A DNA stretch of 64,000 nt from Phormidesmis sp963789215. Lineage in GTDB: Bacteria; Cyanobacteriota; Cyanobacteriia; Phormidesmidales; Phormidesmidaceae. Below the pieces are notes generated by a model that worked only from the letters and a program-made list of their open reading frames with translations, did not search any database and had not been told where the DNA came from. Made by a program: the position numbers and the translations under genes. The stretch's first letter is position 1. The number at the start of each line of letters is the position of its first letter. The stretch spans positions 558,001-622,000 of the forward strand of contig CAWBJY010000011.1 in assembly GCA_963789215.1 (NCBI GenBank). The letters are read 5' to 3'. Below are positions 1 to 9,679 of the stretch, piece after piece.

Positions 1-29
1 ATGGTTTTTAAGAGATGTGCTAAAAGCGC

Positions 30-3000
30 TTACAAACGAGTCTTCACGCCAAAAGTCAGTACCGTCTCGTCAATGCCCTTCAGCTTCAGCGGCTCGAACT
101 TAACGATTTCCTGCTCGTCTAAGTAATCGGCTACCGCCGCAGAAACCAGAATGGTCTCTGCCGTTGCCGCTTCTTGAATGCGAGCTGCAATATTGACGCT
201 TGGCCCAATGGCCGTGTAGTCAGACCGCTCGGCGCTGCCAAACATCCCTACAACCGCCGTCCCCTGATGGATACCACAGCGGAACTGCACCGGGCCAATC
301 CCCTGCTCTGCCCAGCGCTGATTGAGTGTATCTAGGTCTTTATACATTTGGCGAGCAGCTGCGATCGCTCTTTTTACCTGCTCGTTCGGACTCATCTCTT
401 CGGGCGCGCCAAACAGAGCTAGCACCGCGTCTCCCATAAACTTATCGACCGTGCCGCCATTGTTGAAAATGGCGTGCGTCATCGTTTCTAAGTATTCGTT
501 GAGCAGTTCGGCTACTCGGCGCGATCGCAGCGTATTACTCAACTGCGTAAAGCCCACGATGTCACTAAACAAAATCGTTACCAAACGAGGCTCAGGCCGC
601 AAATCGAGCTGAAGATTACCCTCATTTGCCTTCTTCACCAACGATGGCGGTAAGAATCGCTGTAGCACCGATTCAGTCAAATATCGATTTAGCTGCGCGA
701 CCTTCTGCTCATTCTCCTTTAGCGCTAGCAAATTACGCACTTCCGCTAGCAGCTCGCGGTCGTTAAACGGCTTAGATAAGTAGGCATCTGCGCCCTGTTC
801 CACCCCTTCTAGTCGCGTTTCGTTGTCCACCTTCGCCGTGAGTAAGACGATGGGCGTCCCTCGCAAATCTACGTCTTTACGAATCCGCTCAATCATCTCT
901 AGCCCGTTGACGCCCGGCATCATCAAGTCCGTGATAATCAAATTAGGCTTGTAAGTTGTCGCCATTTCCAGACCCGCCGCGCCCTGATCGGCCGTCCGCA
1001 CCTGATAGCCCTGACGCTGCAGCACGCTAGACACATACGCCCGCAAATCTGGGTTGTCGTCTACTACTAATATCTGAGCGCCCTCAAACGAAGCCCGTTC
1101 AGCCGTCGAGTCTTCTGCTTCAGGCGGCAACATCACCGCCTTATCGGAGGCACTTACCGTCTCAATATCAGAGAGTTCCACCGCCGCGCGACCTTTTTGG
1201 GCCGTCAGCTCCTGCTCTACGACCTGTTCACTAGGCAAATGGCCCGACCCTAGCGGCAGCTCAATTGTAAAGGTCGTGCCCTCACCGTAGATCGAATTCA
1301 CAGAGATTTCTCCTCCGTGTAAATCCGTCAGTTCTTTTACTAGCGATAGCCCTAAGCCAGTTCCTTCGTAATGCCGATTTGCCGATCCGTCCGCCTGTCG
1401 GAACCGCTCAAATAGATGAGGTAGCTGATCGTCGCGAATGCCGATGCCTTCATCTTGCACCTGCAGTTTGGCCCTACCGTCTACCTGCATTAGGCGCACC
1501 GTAATCGACTTACCCGCTGGGGTAAACTTCATGGCGTTAGAGAGCAGGTTGTAGAGGACTTTATCAAACTTTTCTAAGTCCAAATAAACGTTCAGGCAGT
1601 CTTCAATTTCGGTGCGCAGGGCAATTTCTTTACGCTCGCAGTAGGTTTGAAACGCCTCAACCACCTCGGTGGCAAACTGAGCCAGATTGCAGGGACGAAA
1701 GGTCGGCTGCATTTTGCCCGCATCTAGTCGCTGTAAATCCAGCAGCTGATTTACCAGTCGCAGCAAGCGTCGAGAATTTCTCAGCGCGATTACAGATTGC
1801 TCAGCGTCAAGGCCTTCGTTACGCTCTACCGCCGATTCTAACGGGCCAATCGTCAGCGTTAGCGGCGTTCTAAACTCGTGCGAGATGTTCTGAAAAAACG
1901 CGTTTTTCTGCTGGTCTAGCTCTAGTAATTGTTCCGCCTGCTGACGCGTTTGCTGGTATAGATTTGCTTGCTGTACGGCAACGGCGGCCTGATTAGCAAC
2001 TGCTTGGGCCAGGTTTACTTCCTCGGTTTGCCACTGGCGATCGCTATGCAACTGCTGCAAAATAATGCAGCCGGTAATTTTAGACTCTGCTAGTAAGGGC
2101 ACGGCCAGCAGCGCTTCTTCGCCTGGTCTGGTCTCTCCAGTCTGTCCTAGCGTACTTTTTACAACCGGGGCACTCGTAAACATCAGCTTGTTGAGGACAT
2201 CATCTTGATCAATGACAATATCTGCTTCGGGTAGCGTTGGTGAGGACTCGACGCTGGCATCGTAGCGCCCAACGCACTGCGAACGCGTCTCTGTCCATAG
2301 CGATAGGGTACAGCTATCGGCATGCAGCGCCTGACCTAGCTTTTGCGTAATCGCCGCAAAAATCTCTGCGGGTTCTAGGCTGGCGTGCAGCGCCTGCGTG
2401 ATGGTATTAATTAGCACTTCTCTTTGTGCTAAAGACTGTACCTGTTCGTAAGTCCAAGTCTGCGAGAGCGCCAGCGCAGCCTGATCGGCCAGCGTCGTCA
2501 ACAGCTTAATCTCACTCTCTTGCCATGGTTTGTGATGGGCGCATTTGTGCAAACCCAGTACCGCTAACACATCTTGCTTGTAGCTCAGTGGAATCAACAA
2601 GCTGGTTTGAATATCTAGCTGCTGATAGGCCGTGATGTTGGTTTCTGTCGGCGCAGCGGTCATCACCTCGTCAGAGGTTTCTAAATGCTGGGTGAGCGCA
2701 GTTGGCCAAACCGTATCGTTGAGTAGCGCAAGCGTTTGCTCACGGCTTTCGGGCGATCGCACATCATCTGGCAAGCCGGTTCCCAAATACTCAAAGGATG
2801 TCGTCCCTAACGAGCCGTCAACAATTGGTTTGACGATGCCGTAATCTAGCTCAAAGGCATGGCCTAGCGTTTCTACAATGGTCTTCAGCATCTCTTGAGA
2901 GGTTTGCGCACTGCGAATCGTATTCGTAATCGCATTCAGCAGCGTTTCTTGCCGCACAGCCCGGTTTAGCTCTTGCGTTCGCGATTGCAGCACGCTGTGC

Positions 3001-3398
3001 GTATCGACTGCCTGGTTTACAACCGTCCGCAGATCGTCTTCTTCCCAGGGCTTCGTGACATACTTAAAAACCTTGCCTGTGTTGATCGCTTCAACTAAAT
3101 CTTCTACATCGGTATAGCCCGTGAGCATGATCCGAATAGAATTAGGATAGCGATCGGCCGTTAGCCGCAGTAACTCTGTCCCGCTCATGCCCGGCATCCG
3201 CTGATCGGAGATAATAACGGCGATGTCTTCTTGCTCAGCCATCGTCTGCAGGGCATCTTGGCCACTTTGAGCCTTGATCACCTTAAAATCTCGATAGAAT
3301 GTTCGGTAGAGCAGATCTAGATTATCCGGTTCGTCATCTACCACCAAGATTTTATGCTTGGATGCCTTTGTCCGTCGGCTACGCTCTCTAACTGCCAT
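30..3398 (-). CDS. cyaC: CyaC-like hybrid histidine kinase / response regulator / adenylate cyclase
   Basis: A soluble 1122-residue multidomain signalling protein predicted to make cAMP under phosphorelay control. Domains in order: receiver (about 15-135, phospho-acceptor D65 in SDQRMPG), two GAF-like regions (about 150-480), HisKA with the H-box SHEFRTP (His about 507), HATPase_c (about 610-725, GTGLGLSLV), second receiver (about 780-900, Asp about 824 in TDLMMPG), and a class III cyclase domain (about 935-1115). The cyclase keeps the metal-binding Asp in FSDIVGFT and in DKFMGDAV, and the Asn and Arg of VNIAAR. The order receiver-GAF-kinase-receiver-cyclase is that described for cyanobacterial CyaC. 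No membrane segment is seen. The gene is monocistronic. Guanylate specificity is not formally excluded, but the Lys in DKFMGD favours ATP. Confidence 0.8.
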   Translation of the reverse strand: MAVRERSRRTKASKHKILVVDDEPDNLDLLYRTFYRDFKVIKAQSGQDALQTMAEQEDIAVIISDQRMPGMSGTELLRLTADRYPNSIRIMLTGYTDVEDLVEAINTGKVFKYVTKPWEEDDLRTVVNQAVDTHSVLQSRTQELNRAVRQETLLNAITNTIRSAQTSQEMLKTIVETLGHAFELDYGIVKPIVDGSLGTTSFEYLGTGLPDDVRSPESREQTLALLNDTVWPTALTQHLETSDEVMTAAPTETNITAYQQLDIQTSLLIPLSYKQDVLAVLGLHKCAHHKPWQESEIKLLTTLADQAALALSQTWTYEQVQSLAQREVLINTITQALHASLEPAEIFAAITQKLGQALHADSCTLSLWTETRSQCVGRYDASVESSPTLPEADIVIDQDDVLNKLMFTSAPVVKSTLGQTGETRPGEEALLAVPLLAESKITGCIILQQLHSDRQWQTEEVNLAQAVANQAAVAVQQANLYQQTRQQAEQLLELDQQKNAFFQNISHEFRTPLTLTIGPLESAVERNEGLDAEQSVIALRNSRRLLRLVNQLLDLQRLDAGKMQPTFRPCNLAQFATEVVEAFQTYCERKEIALRTEIEDCLNVYLDLEKFDKVLYNLLSNAMKFTPAGKSITVRLMQVDGRAKLQVQDEGIGIRDDQLPHLFERFRQADGSANRHYEGTGLGLSLVKELTDLHGGEISVNSIYGEGTTFTIELPLGSGHLPSEQVVEQELTAQKGRAAVELSDIETVSASDKAVMLPPEAEDSTAERASFEGAQILVVDDNPDLRAYVSSVLQRQGYQVRTADQGAAGLEMATTYKPNLIITDLMMPGVNGLEMIERIRKDVDLRGTPIVLLTAKVDNETRLEGVEQGADAYLSKPFNDRELLAEVRNLLALKENEQKVAQLNRYLTESVLQRFLPPSLVKKANEGNLQLDLRPEPRLVTILFSDIVGFTQLSNTLRSRRVAELLNEYLETMTHAIFNNGGTVDKFMGDAVLALFGAPEEMSPNEQVKRAIAAARQMYKDLDTLNQRWAEQGIGPVQFRCGIHQGTAVVGMFGSAERSDYTAIGPSVNIAARIQEAATAETILVSAAVADYLDEQEIVKFEPLKLKGIDETVLTFGVKTRL

Positions 3399-3589
3399 GC
3401 ATCAATCTCTCATCTAGGCCGAAAATGTCATGTTGGTGCGCCAAGGCTAATAGGTGAAGAGCTAGCACCGTAAGTGCAAAAGTCTCACTGTCAAAGGCGT
3501 TTATTCGTTTGCGATCGCACCCTTACTCAGACCAAGGTGGCCGCCTATAACGTCCTATATAAAGTTCCCAACCGCTTTGAGTTTTTACT

Positions 3590-4357
3590 ATGTCTGCGAC
3601 CAACGGCGAGCCTGCAATATCCCCAAAAAGCGTTATTGCAGCTATTGCAAACGCTTCAAAACTTCCTGATATATCCCTTCTGTCTTCACAGTCTGCGAAT
3701 CCTGCTGCGCGTTCTTCTACAGGTTCTTCCGTAGGTTCTACAGAGCAGACACCAGAGGGGCTATCAGCGCGATCGCCCAAAAAGAAGCCAGCTTCAGTTC
3801 GCATTCGCGCCGCTCGCCTAGAAGATCTTCCTCAAATTGCTGCCGTTTTACTGGGCAGCTTTTATCCCAAAATTGAGGCAACCCACTGGCTTTACTGGCT
3901 GATGCGTATTGGTATTAGAGAGGACATTCGGACTCGGCTAAAAACGCACTCTAGCCAATACGCTTGCTTAGTCGCCGCCAAAGTCAGCCTTACAGATTCT
4001 AAGCAGATGTCTGCTGGTGCGGTTGTCGGAACTATCGAAATTGCTCAGCGCCCCTGCGAAACCTGGCGTCTCTTTCCGCCGAGAAGAGCCTACTTATCAA
4101 ATTTGGCAGTAGATCCTACCTATCGCCGCCAGGGCGCTGCAAAACAGCTTTTGCATACCTGCGAGCGCGTAGCTTTGCAGTGGGGATTTCATCACACTTA
4201 TTTACACGTCATGGCAGACAACCAAGCTGCACAGGCCCTTTACGCCCAAGCTGGATATCAGCCCTTCGAGGTCAGCAACCCAATTATGGCTGGGCTAGGT
4301 CTTCGCCCTGAACGACTCCTGCTGTCGAAGCGTTTGAAAGGAGAGACTAATCAGTGA
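3590..4357 (+). CDS. GNAT family N-acetyltransferase
   Basis: A 255-residue protein. Residues from about 78 to the end form a GNAT (RimI-like) acyltransferase fold, with acetyl-CoA binding motif A seen as LAVDPTYRRQGAAKQLL and a typical late motif ALYAQAGYQPFE. The first 75 residues are Ser/Ala-rich, low in complexity and look disordered, so a later start is possible, but no better Met or Shine-Dalgarno was found. It probably acetylates a small molecule or a protein N-terminus. The substrate cannot be read from the sequence. It stands alone, divergent from the cyclase gene across a 190-bp spacer. Confidence 0.75.
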   Translation: MSATNGEPAISPKSVIAAIANASKLPDISLLSSQSANPAARSSTGSSVGSTEQTPEGLSARSPKKKPASVRIRAARLEDLPQIAAVLLGSFYPKIEATHWLYWLMRIGIREDIRTRLKTHSSQYACLVAAKVSLTDSKQMSAGAVVGTIEIAQRPCETWRLFPPRRAYLSNLAVDPTYRRQGAAKQLLHTCERVALQWGFHHTYLHVMADNQAAQALYAQAGYQPFEVSNPIMAGLGLRPERLLLSKRLKGETNQ

Positions 4358-4703
4358 AGCCTGCGATAGAACTAGCCTTAAGAAAAAATAAAGTTATGCT
4401 TCGCTGACCTTTAGCAGCAACCGATATCCAAATCAGCCGAATATTAGGTTTTTGGTTCAATCCCGCCTATGTTGATGATTAAAGATCACAAGTAGCGGTG
4501 TGTTAGAAACTTTACAGAATAAGCTCAATAGATCTACTGAATCCTAGCGACTGTTTTCTTAGCGCTTTATATTCTATTCGTGAAGGACCTTGTAGATTGC
4601 CATAAAGAATGAATAAAAAGTATCTGTTCTTTAGTGCTGTAGCGAGAATTCGTATCACATTAGGAAGAGTTACCTGTCGTTACCTTCGAGGGGCGCAAGA
4701 CGA
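4358..4703. other. Intergenic, 346 bp, no gene seen
   Basis: AT-rich spacer between two plus-strand genes. It has no ORF of note and no clear terminator. A stretch near 4455 resembles a tRNA T-loop but does not pair (see rejected items). It probably carries the promoter of the following gene. Confidence 0.5.
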
Positions 4704-5525
4704 ATGCTCCAAGCCATGGATCTTCTGTCTGCAACCAATCATATAGTCACTCCACCCTCTAAGCCTGCTTTAGGAATGATCGCGCAAGCAGCCGGTTCTT
4801 CTATAGACTGTGAACTGTCCAATCGTTTTGGTCTTAATCGTTTTGGTCTTATTAGTGCAGGTATACAATCAGGGCAGGCCGCAGAAGGAAAGACCGCAAA
4901 GAAGATAGTCACCGCAACGGAACCGTTAGAAGGGTGTGCTCCTAAGGCTGAAGAGGCTTGGAGAACAACGCCTAAAACAGAAAAGAGTCTGCTTAACTCG
5001 GCGATCGCTGCTCAGCCAGCATTAGCTCAGGTAGGATCTTACTCAGGCTTACAAAGCCCTTGGAAGTTTTTCGGCGAATCAGTGAATCAAGATTTGAAAG
5101 TTGATGAAGTGATTGAAAAGCTAGAAAGCGGCAAGCTCTGGGTTGTCAACAGCCGTCGCCGCAATGGCTTAATTGTGCTGAGAGAATTCCACGCAGAATT
5201 CGCTGGGCCAGGCGCTGCTGTCGGCGGCGACTTAGACTCAGAAGACATCGTGGGCGTGATTCCTATTGGCAATTTGTCGCTGCTTAGTCCTACATCTCAC
5301 GAAGCTCATCAGAACGCCATTAAGATTCGGCTTCAGTGGATTCGACTTACTCAAAACTTTACCGATCAGCCGCGCCCCGATGATAGAGCGCGGATGATTC
5401 TAGAGCAGTTTAAGACCTACTTCGATCAGGCTACCGTGGACTTAGTGCCCGATCAGGCATTTGCCCTCTTAGTAGGCGTGTTGCCCCGAACAATTCGGCG
5501 CGTACGGTCTGGCTTTGTTTGGTAG
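4704..5525 (+). CDS. Hypothetical protein with conserved-looking C-terminal half
   Basis: 273 residues; function not recognised. The first 105 residues are low in complexity and include a perfect in-frame repeat of NRFGL. From about residue 110 the sequence looks like a compact folded domain (KLWVVNSRRRNGLIVLREFH, then a helical segment ending in RTIRRVRSGFVW). There is no signal peptide or membrane helix. The start ATG is preceded by a GAGGGGC purine run at a reasonable distance. It is flanked by unrelated genes, so context gives no hint of function. Confidence 0.6.
   Translation: MLQAMDLLSATNHIVTPPSKPALGMIAQAAGSSIDCELSNRFGLNRFGLISAGIQSGQAAEGKTAKKIVTATEPLEGCAPKAEEAWRTTPKTEKSLLNSAIAAQPALAQVGSYSGLQSPWKFFGESVNQDLKVDEVIEKLESGKLWVVNSRRRNGLIVLREFHAEFAGPGAAVGGDLDSEDIVGVIPIGNLSLLSPTSHEAHQNAIKIRLQWIRLTQNFTDQPRPDDRARMILEQFKTYFDQATVDLVPDQAFALLVGVLPRTIRRVRSGFVW
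4821..4850. repeat. In-frame 15-bp tandem duplication
   Basis: Two perfect adjacent copies of aatcgttttggtctt within the hypothetical gene. They encode NRFGL twice. The period is a multiple of three, so the frame is kept. Confidence 0.9.
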
Positions 5526-5608
5526 TTTTTTGTTCTGGCAAACTCTTTTCTCGTCTTTAATGCCCTATAGAGATCTTGTTTTCTAACGATCTTGCTCTTC
5601 TAGGGATT

Positions 5609-6781
5609 TTATGGCTTGCTGCCTAAAACCTGCTGCAAATTAGTCAGCGTTCTTTCATTTTCAGCAGCGGTGCCAATGCTAATGCGCAGTCCGCCACCTG
5701 TATGGCGAATTAACGTACCGCTCGCTCGCAGCTGCTCAAACATTTTCACTAGACCATCTGCCTGATTCGTGACCGTTAGCGCTGCTAGGCCGCGATCGCT
5801 CAACCGCACATAGACAAAGTTGCTATCGCTGGGCCATACCCGTAAGTAAGGATGCTCTGATAAGACCGAAGACAGGCGATCGCGTTCGCTAATAAGCGTT
5901 GGGATTTGGGTGAGGAGGCGATCGCTATGAGCGAGTGCCGTTAGCGCTGCCGTCTGAGAAAAGCTAGGTAGGTTATAGGGCAATCGCAGTTTTTCTAGCG
6001 CTGAGATGATTGCGGGATGTGCGATACCGTAGCCAACTCGGTGAGCCGCTAAGCGGAAAGCTTTAGAGAAGGTTCTAAGCACTAACCAGTTGGGTCGGCT
6101 TAGGGCATCTGCTAGCGTCGTCTGACCGCTAAACTCAAAATAAGCCTCGTCTACCACCACCAAAATATCGGTTGAGAGCTGTTTTAACCAATCGAGTTCT
6201 CGCTGGGTTAATGCGTTACCCGTAGGTGAGTTGGGATGCACCATAAAGACGGCTCGTACAGGCGGCGCGTCACTCGCTTCGGTCGATTCTATGGCTGACT
6301 GGGCGGCCACTGTGTCTACCGCAAAATCATCTTGACGCTGGAGCCGGCAAACCTTAATACCCAGCGTGTTGGCTAAAATGCCATACATCGAGAACGTCGG
6401 TTCGCTAACCAGGATGGAGCCATAGTTGCCTAAGCAGGTCGCCATTAGCACTGAGCGAATTAGCTCGTCCGAGCCGTTGCCTAGCGTGACATTCTCAAGG
6501 CTAATCGTTTCAGGATCAATTCCTCCAGACTGCACCGCGTAGCTCACAACGGCCTGCTTTAGAGCCTGATGGTCGCCGTTGGGATAGCGGTTGGCCAAAA
6601 TCTGATGACGGTAAGCTTCTGCTAGTTCTGCCTTGAGATCTTCAGGTAGGTCAATCGGGCTTTCGTTGGTATCAAGACCGTCTAGCACTGGCTGAATAAG
6701 GGCTGCTTCGCTGCCTGAGCCGGTGGGGTGCGGAGATTTGTACGCCGCTAGCTGAGTCAAATCGTCACGCAAAAAGGCCAT
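5609..6781 (-). CDS. hisC: Histidinol-phosphate aminotransferase
   Basis: A PLP-dependent fold-type I aminotransferase of the HisC family, about 390 residues. It transaminates imidazole-acetol phosphate with glutamate in histidine biosynthesis. Seen: the YPNGDHQALKQAV substrate segment, GNGSDELIR, the HPNSPTGN motif, VVDEAYFEF, and the PLP lysine in RTFSKAFRLAAHRVGYG. The reading frame extends 11 codons upstream to a TTG. I prefer the ATG (MAFLRDDLTQ) because it has a GGAGTAGGAG purine run upstream and fits family N-termini. It is divergent from leuB. Some HisC paralogues act on aromatic amino acids, which the sequence cannot settle. Confidence 0.88.
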   Translation of the reverse strand: MAFLRDDLTQLAAYKSPHPTGSGSEAALIQPVLDGLDTNESPIDLPEDLKAELAEAYRHQILANRYPNGDHQALKQAVVSYAVQSGGIDPETISLENVTLGNGSDELIRSVLMATCLGNYGSILVSEPTFSMYGILANTLGIKVCRLQRQDDFAVDTVAAQSAIESTEASDAPPVRAVFMVHPNSPTGNALTQRELDWLKQLSTDILVVVDEAYFEFSGQTTLADALSRPNWLVLRTFSKAFRLAAHRVGYGIAHPAIISALEKLRLPYNLPSFSQTAALTALAHSDRLLTQIPTLISERDRLSSVLSEHPYLRVWPSDSNFVYVRLSDRGLAALTVTNQADGLVKMFEQLRASGTLIRHTGGGLRISIGTAAENERTLTNLQQVLGSKP

Positions 6782-6909
6782 GCCGGTGGAATCTCCTACT
6801 CCAAAGAGCTGCAAAACTGCGCAGGAACTGCCTACGACTGGGTACGCCTAGTATTCTACACGCCCAGCATCAGGTACTATGACTTCTGTCTCGCAAGCCC
6901 GGTTCGACC

Positions 6910-8013
6910 ATGACAACCCCTACAAATAAGACCTACCGCATCACGCTGCTGCCTGGAGATGGGATTGGCCCAGAGATTATGGCTGTGGCCGTGGCCGTTT
7001 TGAAGCAGGTGGGCGAGCAGCAGGCGATCGCCTTTGAATTCCAAGAAGCGCTCATTGGCGGAGCGGCGATTGATGCAACGGGGTCGCCTTTGCCAGATGA
7101 AACGCTAGAAGCTTGCCGACAGAGTGACGCTGTTTTACTGGCCTCTATTGGCGGCTATAAGTGGGACAATCTGCCTCGTGCTCAGCGACCCGAAACCGGC
7201 TTATTAGGACTCAGATCGGGGTTGGGTCTATTTGCCAATTTACGCCCGGCTACTATCTTGCCGCAGCTGCTAGCGGCTTCTTCCCTCAAGCCAGAGGTGG
7301 TCGAGGGCGTAGACATTATGGTGGTTCGTGAGCTAACAGGGGGTATTTATTTCGGTTCGCCGAAAGGCATTTTTGAGATGGACAATGGCGAGCTGCGCGG
7401 GGTGAGCACGATGGTCTACACCAGCAGCGAGATCGACCGGATTGGAAAAGTTGCGTTCGAGACGGCGCAGAAGCGAAGCGGGCGTCTGTGCTCAGTAGAT
7501 AAAGCTAATGTACTAGAAGTTTCGCAGCTTTGGCGCGATCGCATCACGGCTCTTGGCCAAAACTACTCAGACGTAGAACTTTCTCACCTATATGTAGATA
7601 ACGCAGCCATGCAGCTCGTTCGTGCACCCAAACAATTCGATACTATCGTCACTGGCAACCTGTTCGGCGATATTCTTTCGGACGCAGCGGCCATGTTGAC
7701 GGGCAGCATCGGTATGCTACCATCTGCCAGTCTGGGCGAAAGTGGCCCTGGCGTATACGAACCAGTCCATGGATCGGCGCCTGATATTGCCGGGCAAGAC
7801 AAGGCTAATCCCTTAGCCCAAGTGCTTAGTGCGGCCATGATGCTGCGCTATGGGTTGGGCCAGCCTGACGCCGCAGAGACGATTGAGCGGGCAGTGCTTG
7901 CCGTGCTCGACCAGGGCTACCGAACGGGCGACATTATGTCTGAAGGGATGACGCCGTTGGGATGTAAGGGGATGGGCGAGGCTCTAGAGAAGGCGATCGC
8001 CACAAGCAGATGA
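6910..8013 (+). CDS. leuB: 3-isopropylmalate dehydrogenase
   Basis: 367 residues, normal length for LeuB. It oxidatively decarboxylates 3-isopropylmalate in leucine synthesis, using NAD and a divalent metal. Diagnostic stretches: LLPGDGIGPEIM at the N-terminus, the substrate Arg region RPETGLLGLRSGLGLFANLR, VVRELTGGIYFG, the metal-binding Asp segment GDILSDAAAMLTGSIGMLPS, and the NAD loop EPVHGSAPDIAG. It is cytoplasmic. A small unknown gene follows 34 bp downstream in the same direction and may be cotranscribed. Confidence 0.95.
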   Translation: MTTPTNKTYRITLLPGDGIGPEIMAVAVAVLKQVGEQQAIAFEFQEALIGGAAIDATGSPLPDETLEACRQSDAVLLASIGGYKWDNLPRAQRPETGLLGLRSGLGLFANLRPATILPQLLAASSLKPEVVEGVDIMVVRELTGGIYFGSPKGIFEMDNGELRGVSTMVYTSSEIDRIGKVAFETAQKRSGRLCSVDKANVLEVSQLWRDRITALGQNYSDVELSHLYVDNAAMQLVRAPKQFDTIVTGNLFGDILSDAAAMLTGSIGMLPSASLGESGPGVYEPVHGSAPDIAGQDKANPLAQVLSAAMMLRYGLGQPDAAETIERAVLAVLDQGYRTGDIMSEGMTPLGCKGMGEALEKAIATSR

Positions 8014-8047
8014 AAATAGTACGAAAGTGTAGGAGTTCTTATTTCTG

Positions 8048-8449
8048 ATGAATGGAGTCGTTGAAAAAGCAAGAGAAGCTGTAAGATCGGCAGCAAGAAT
8101 GACGCCGCTGGCTATAGACAAGGCAAACGTCAACAGAGTAGACATAAGTAGAGCCACTATAAGCGGGCTTGATATCGGGCTACCCAAGATGCCTAACATG
8201 CCACCTGAAGAAACCGACCGACTCGCCTTTGGAGATGATTCAGTGCTACTAGATCCAGAACTGATAAAAGCCGCACGCCATATCTACCGCACCTTTTACG
8301 AAGTGCATCCAGAAGTTATGCAGCGACCTATTGGCGTGGCAATTGGCCGCTTGAATCGTCGTGGCAAGCTCGTATTTGGCGACAAGCCGGTGCTGCTTCC
8401 TCAAGAGTGTTTTGTCCCCTTTAGCCAGATTGAACCTAGCTTGACATAG
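8048..8449 (+). CDS. Hypothetical protein downstream of leuB
   Basis: 133 residues; family not recognised. The N-terminal half is polar and helical. The C-terminal half (about 70-133) looks folded, with HIYRTFYEVHPEVMQRPIG and a strand-rich end GKLVFGDKPVLLPQECFVPF. There is no signal peptide or transmembrane helix. It lies close behind leuB and could be its operon partner, but nothing links it to leucine synthesis. Typical composition and the HIP1-bearing context suggest a resident gene. Confidence 0.55.
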   Translation: MNGVVEKAREAVRSAARMTPLAIDKANVNRVDISRATISGLDIGLPKMPNMPPEETDRLAFGDDSVLLDPELIKAARHIYRTFYEVHPEVMQRPIGVAIGRLNRRGKLVFGDKPVLLPQECFVPFSQIEPSLT

Positions 8450-8665
8450 GTTAGAGAATAAAATCTCTGAGACCACAGCCTGAGCCAAACGCAGCTTTGC
8501 CAGGCTTAGACCCTTAGCATCTCGACTCTTAACCTTACTGGTAGCTTTACACTGAGCTTTGCTGATGTGGACTCCACAACGTCAGCAGCGCTACTTTTGC
8601 GTCTTTAATCAAACATTTTTAATATCTGGGCATCCTACAAGCGTCTTCTACTTCGACCGCTGCCC

Positions 8666-9511
8666 ATGGGTTCTGAACTGTTCTCCACCGATCTGTTCTA
8701 CGAACTGTTGCCGTTCGTCATTGTCTTCATTTTAGGCTCAGCCGTGGGCAGCTTCCTCAACGTAGTGGTCTATCGGCTACCGGAAGGACTTTCCCTCTTG
8801 CATCCTCCTTCGCGGTGTCCGAGCTGTAAAACGCGGCTGAAGCCCTATGACAACGTACCGGTACTGGGCTGGCTGTGGCTACGAGGACGCTGCCGAAGCT
8901 GTCGATTACCGATTGCTGTGCGCTACCCGATTGTGGAGTTTTCTTGCGCCTGTCTGTTCGTATCGGTGTACGCACTCTTTGGCATGACCTGGGCGACCCC
9001 TGGGCACTGGCTGTTTGTCTGCTGGCTACTGGCGCTAGCGCTGATTGATTTGGATACGATGACGCTGCCGAACAGCTTAACGGCCTCTGGACTGGTTCTA
9101 GGCTGGCTGTTTCAAGGCTGGATGAGCTATTTGATAGAGCCGACCTTGGTGCATGTTATCAGCGGAGTTGCAGCGGCTGTTGGCGCGAGCATTTTTGGTT
9201 TGTGGCTGTTCGACTTGGTGGGCATCGCGGGCAGTCGCGCTTTTGGCAAAGCAGCCATGGGCGGTGGTGATGCCAAGCTAGCGGCGATGATGGCGGCCTG
9301 GTTGGGCTGGCCTGGTTTACTTCTGGCAACGTTTTTGGCGGCAGCGATGGGGGCAGTTGTGGGCAGTGGCGCGATGGCCTTAGGGGTGCTGGGGGCGAAG
9401 CAGCATATCCCGTTTGGGCCATATCTGGCGCTAGGCGCGGTGCTAACGCTGTTTTATGGTCAGGCGCTGATAGCGGCTTATTTATCTATTTTCTTTCCGA
9501 TGGGTCTGTAG
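8666..9511 (+). CDS. pilD: Prepilin peptidase / N-methyltransferase (type IV pili)
   Basis: 281 residues, polytopic membrane aspartic peptidase that cleaves and N-methylates type IV prepilins. The N-terminal cytoplasmic domain shows the two Cys pairs of the family (CPSC and CRSC, spaced about 22 residues apart) around NVPVLGWLWLRGRC. The catalytic Asp residues lie in ALIDLDTMTLPN and GGGDAKLAAMMAAW. About seven to eight hydrophobic helices follow. It sits upstream of accD with a 168-bp spacer and has no pil neighbour, which is common for cyanobacterial pilD. Confidence 0.93.
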   Translation: MGSELFSTDLFYELLPFVIVFILGSAVGSFLNVVVYRLPEGLSLLHPPSRCPSCKTRLKPYDNVPVLGWLWLRGRCRSCRLPIAVRYPIVEFSCACLFVSVYALFGMTWATPGHWLFVCWLLALALIDLDTMTLPNSLTASGLVLGWLFQGWMSYLIEPTLVHVISGVAAAVGASIFGLWLFDLVGIAGSRAFGKAAMGGGDAKLAAMMAAWLGWPGLLLATFLAAAMGAVVGSGAMALGVLGAKQHIPFGPYLALGAVLTLFYGQALIAAYLSIFFPMGL

Positions 9512-9679
9512 CTTCTATTACTGAACTGCAAACCAGTAGTAGGATGGAAAAGTAATTTGCCTCGTCAAATCATGCTGTCCGGTGCTGTGTTAATTAAACA
9601 GCCAGTCAAACAGCGTCGGCCAAACAGTTGGGCTAAGCGATTTGGGGCAGCCACCCAAGTAGGTTTGATGAGCGGAAAA

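Noticed and set aside
3523..3804. 93-codon minus-strand ORF overlapping the GNAT start
   Set aside because: Antisense to the low-complexity N-terminus of the GNAT gene, with no family match that I recognise.
4440..4485. tRNA-like T-loop (ggttcaatcccgcc)
   Set aside because: The arms beside it do not pair and no acceptor or anticodon stem fits around it.
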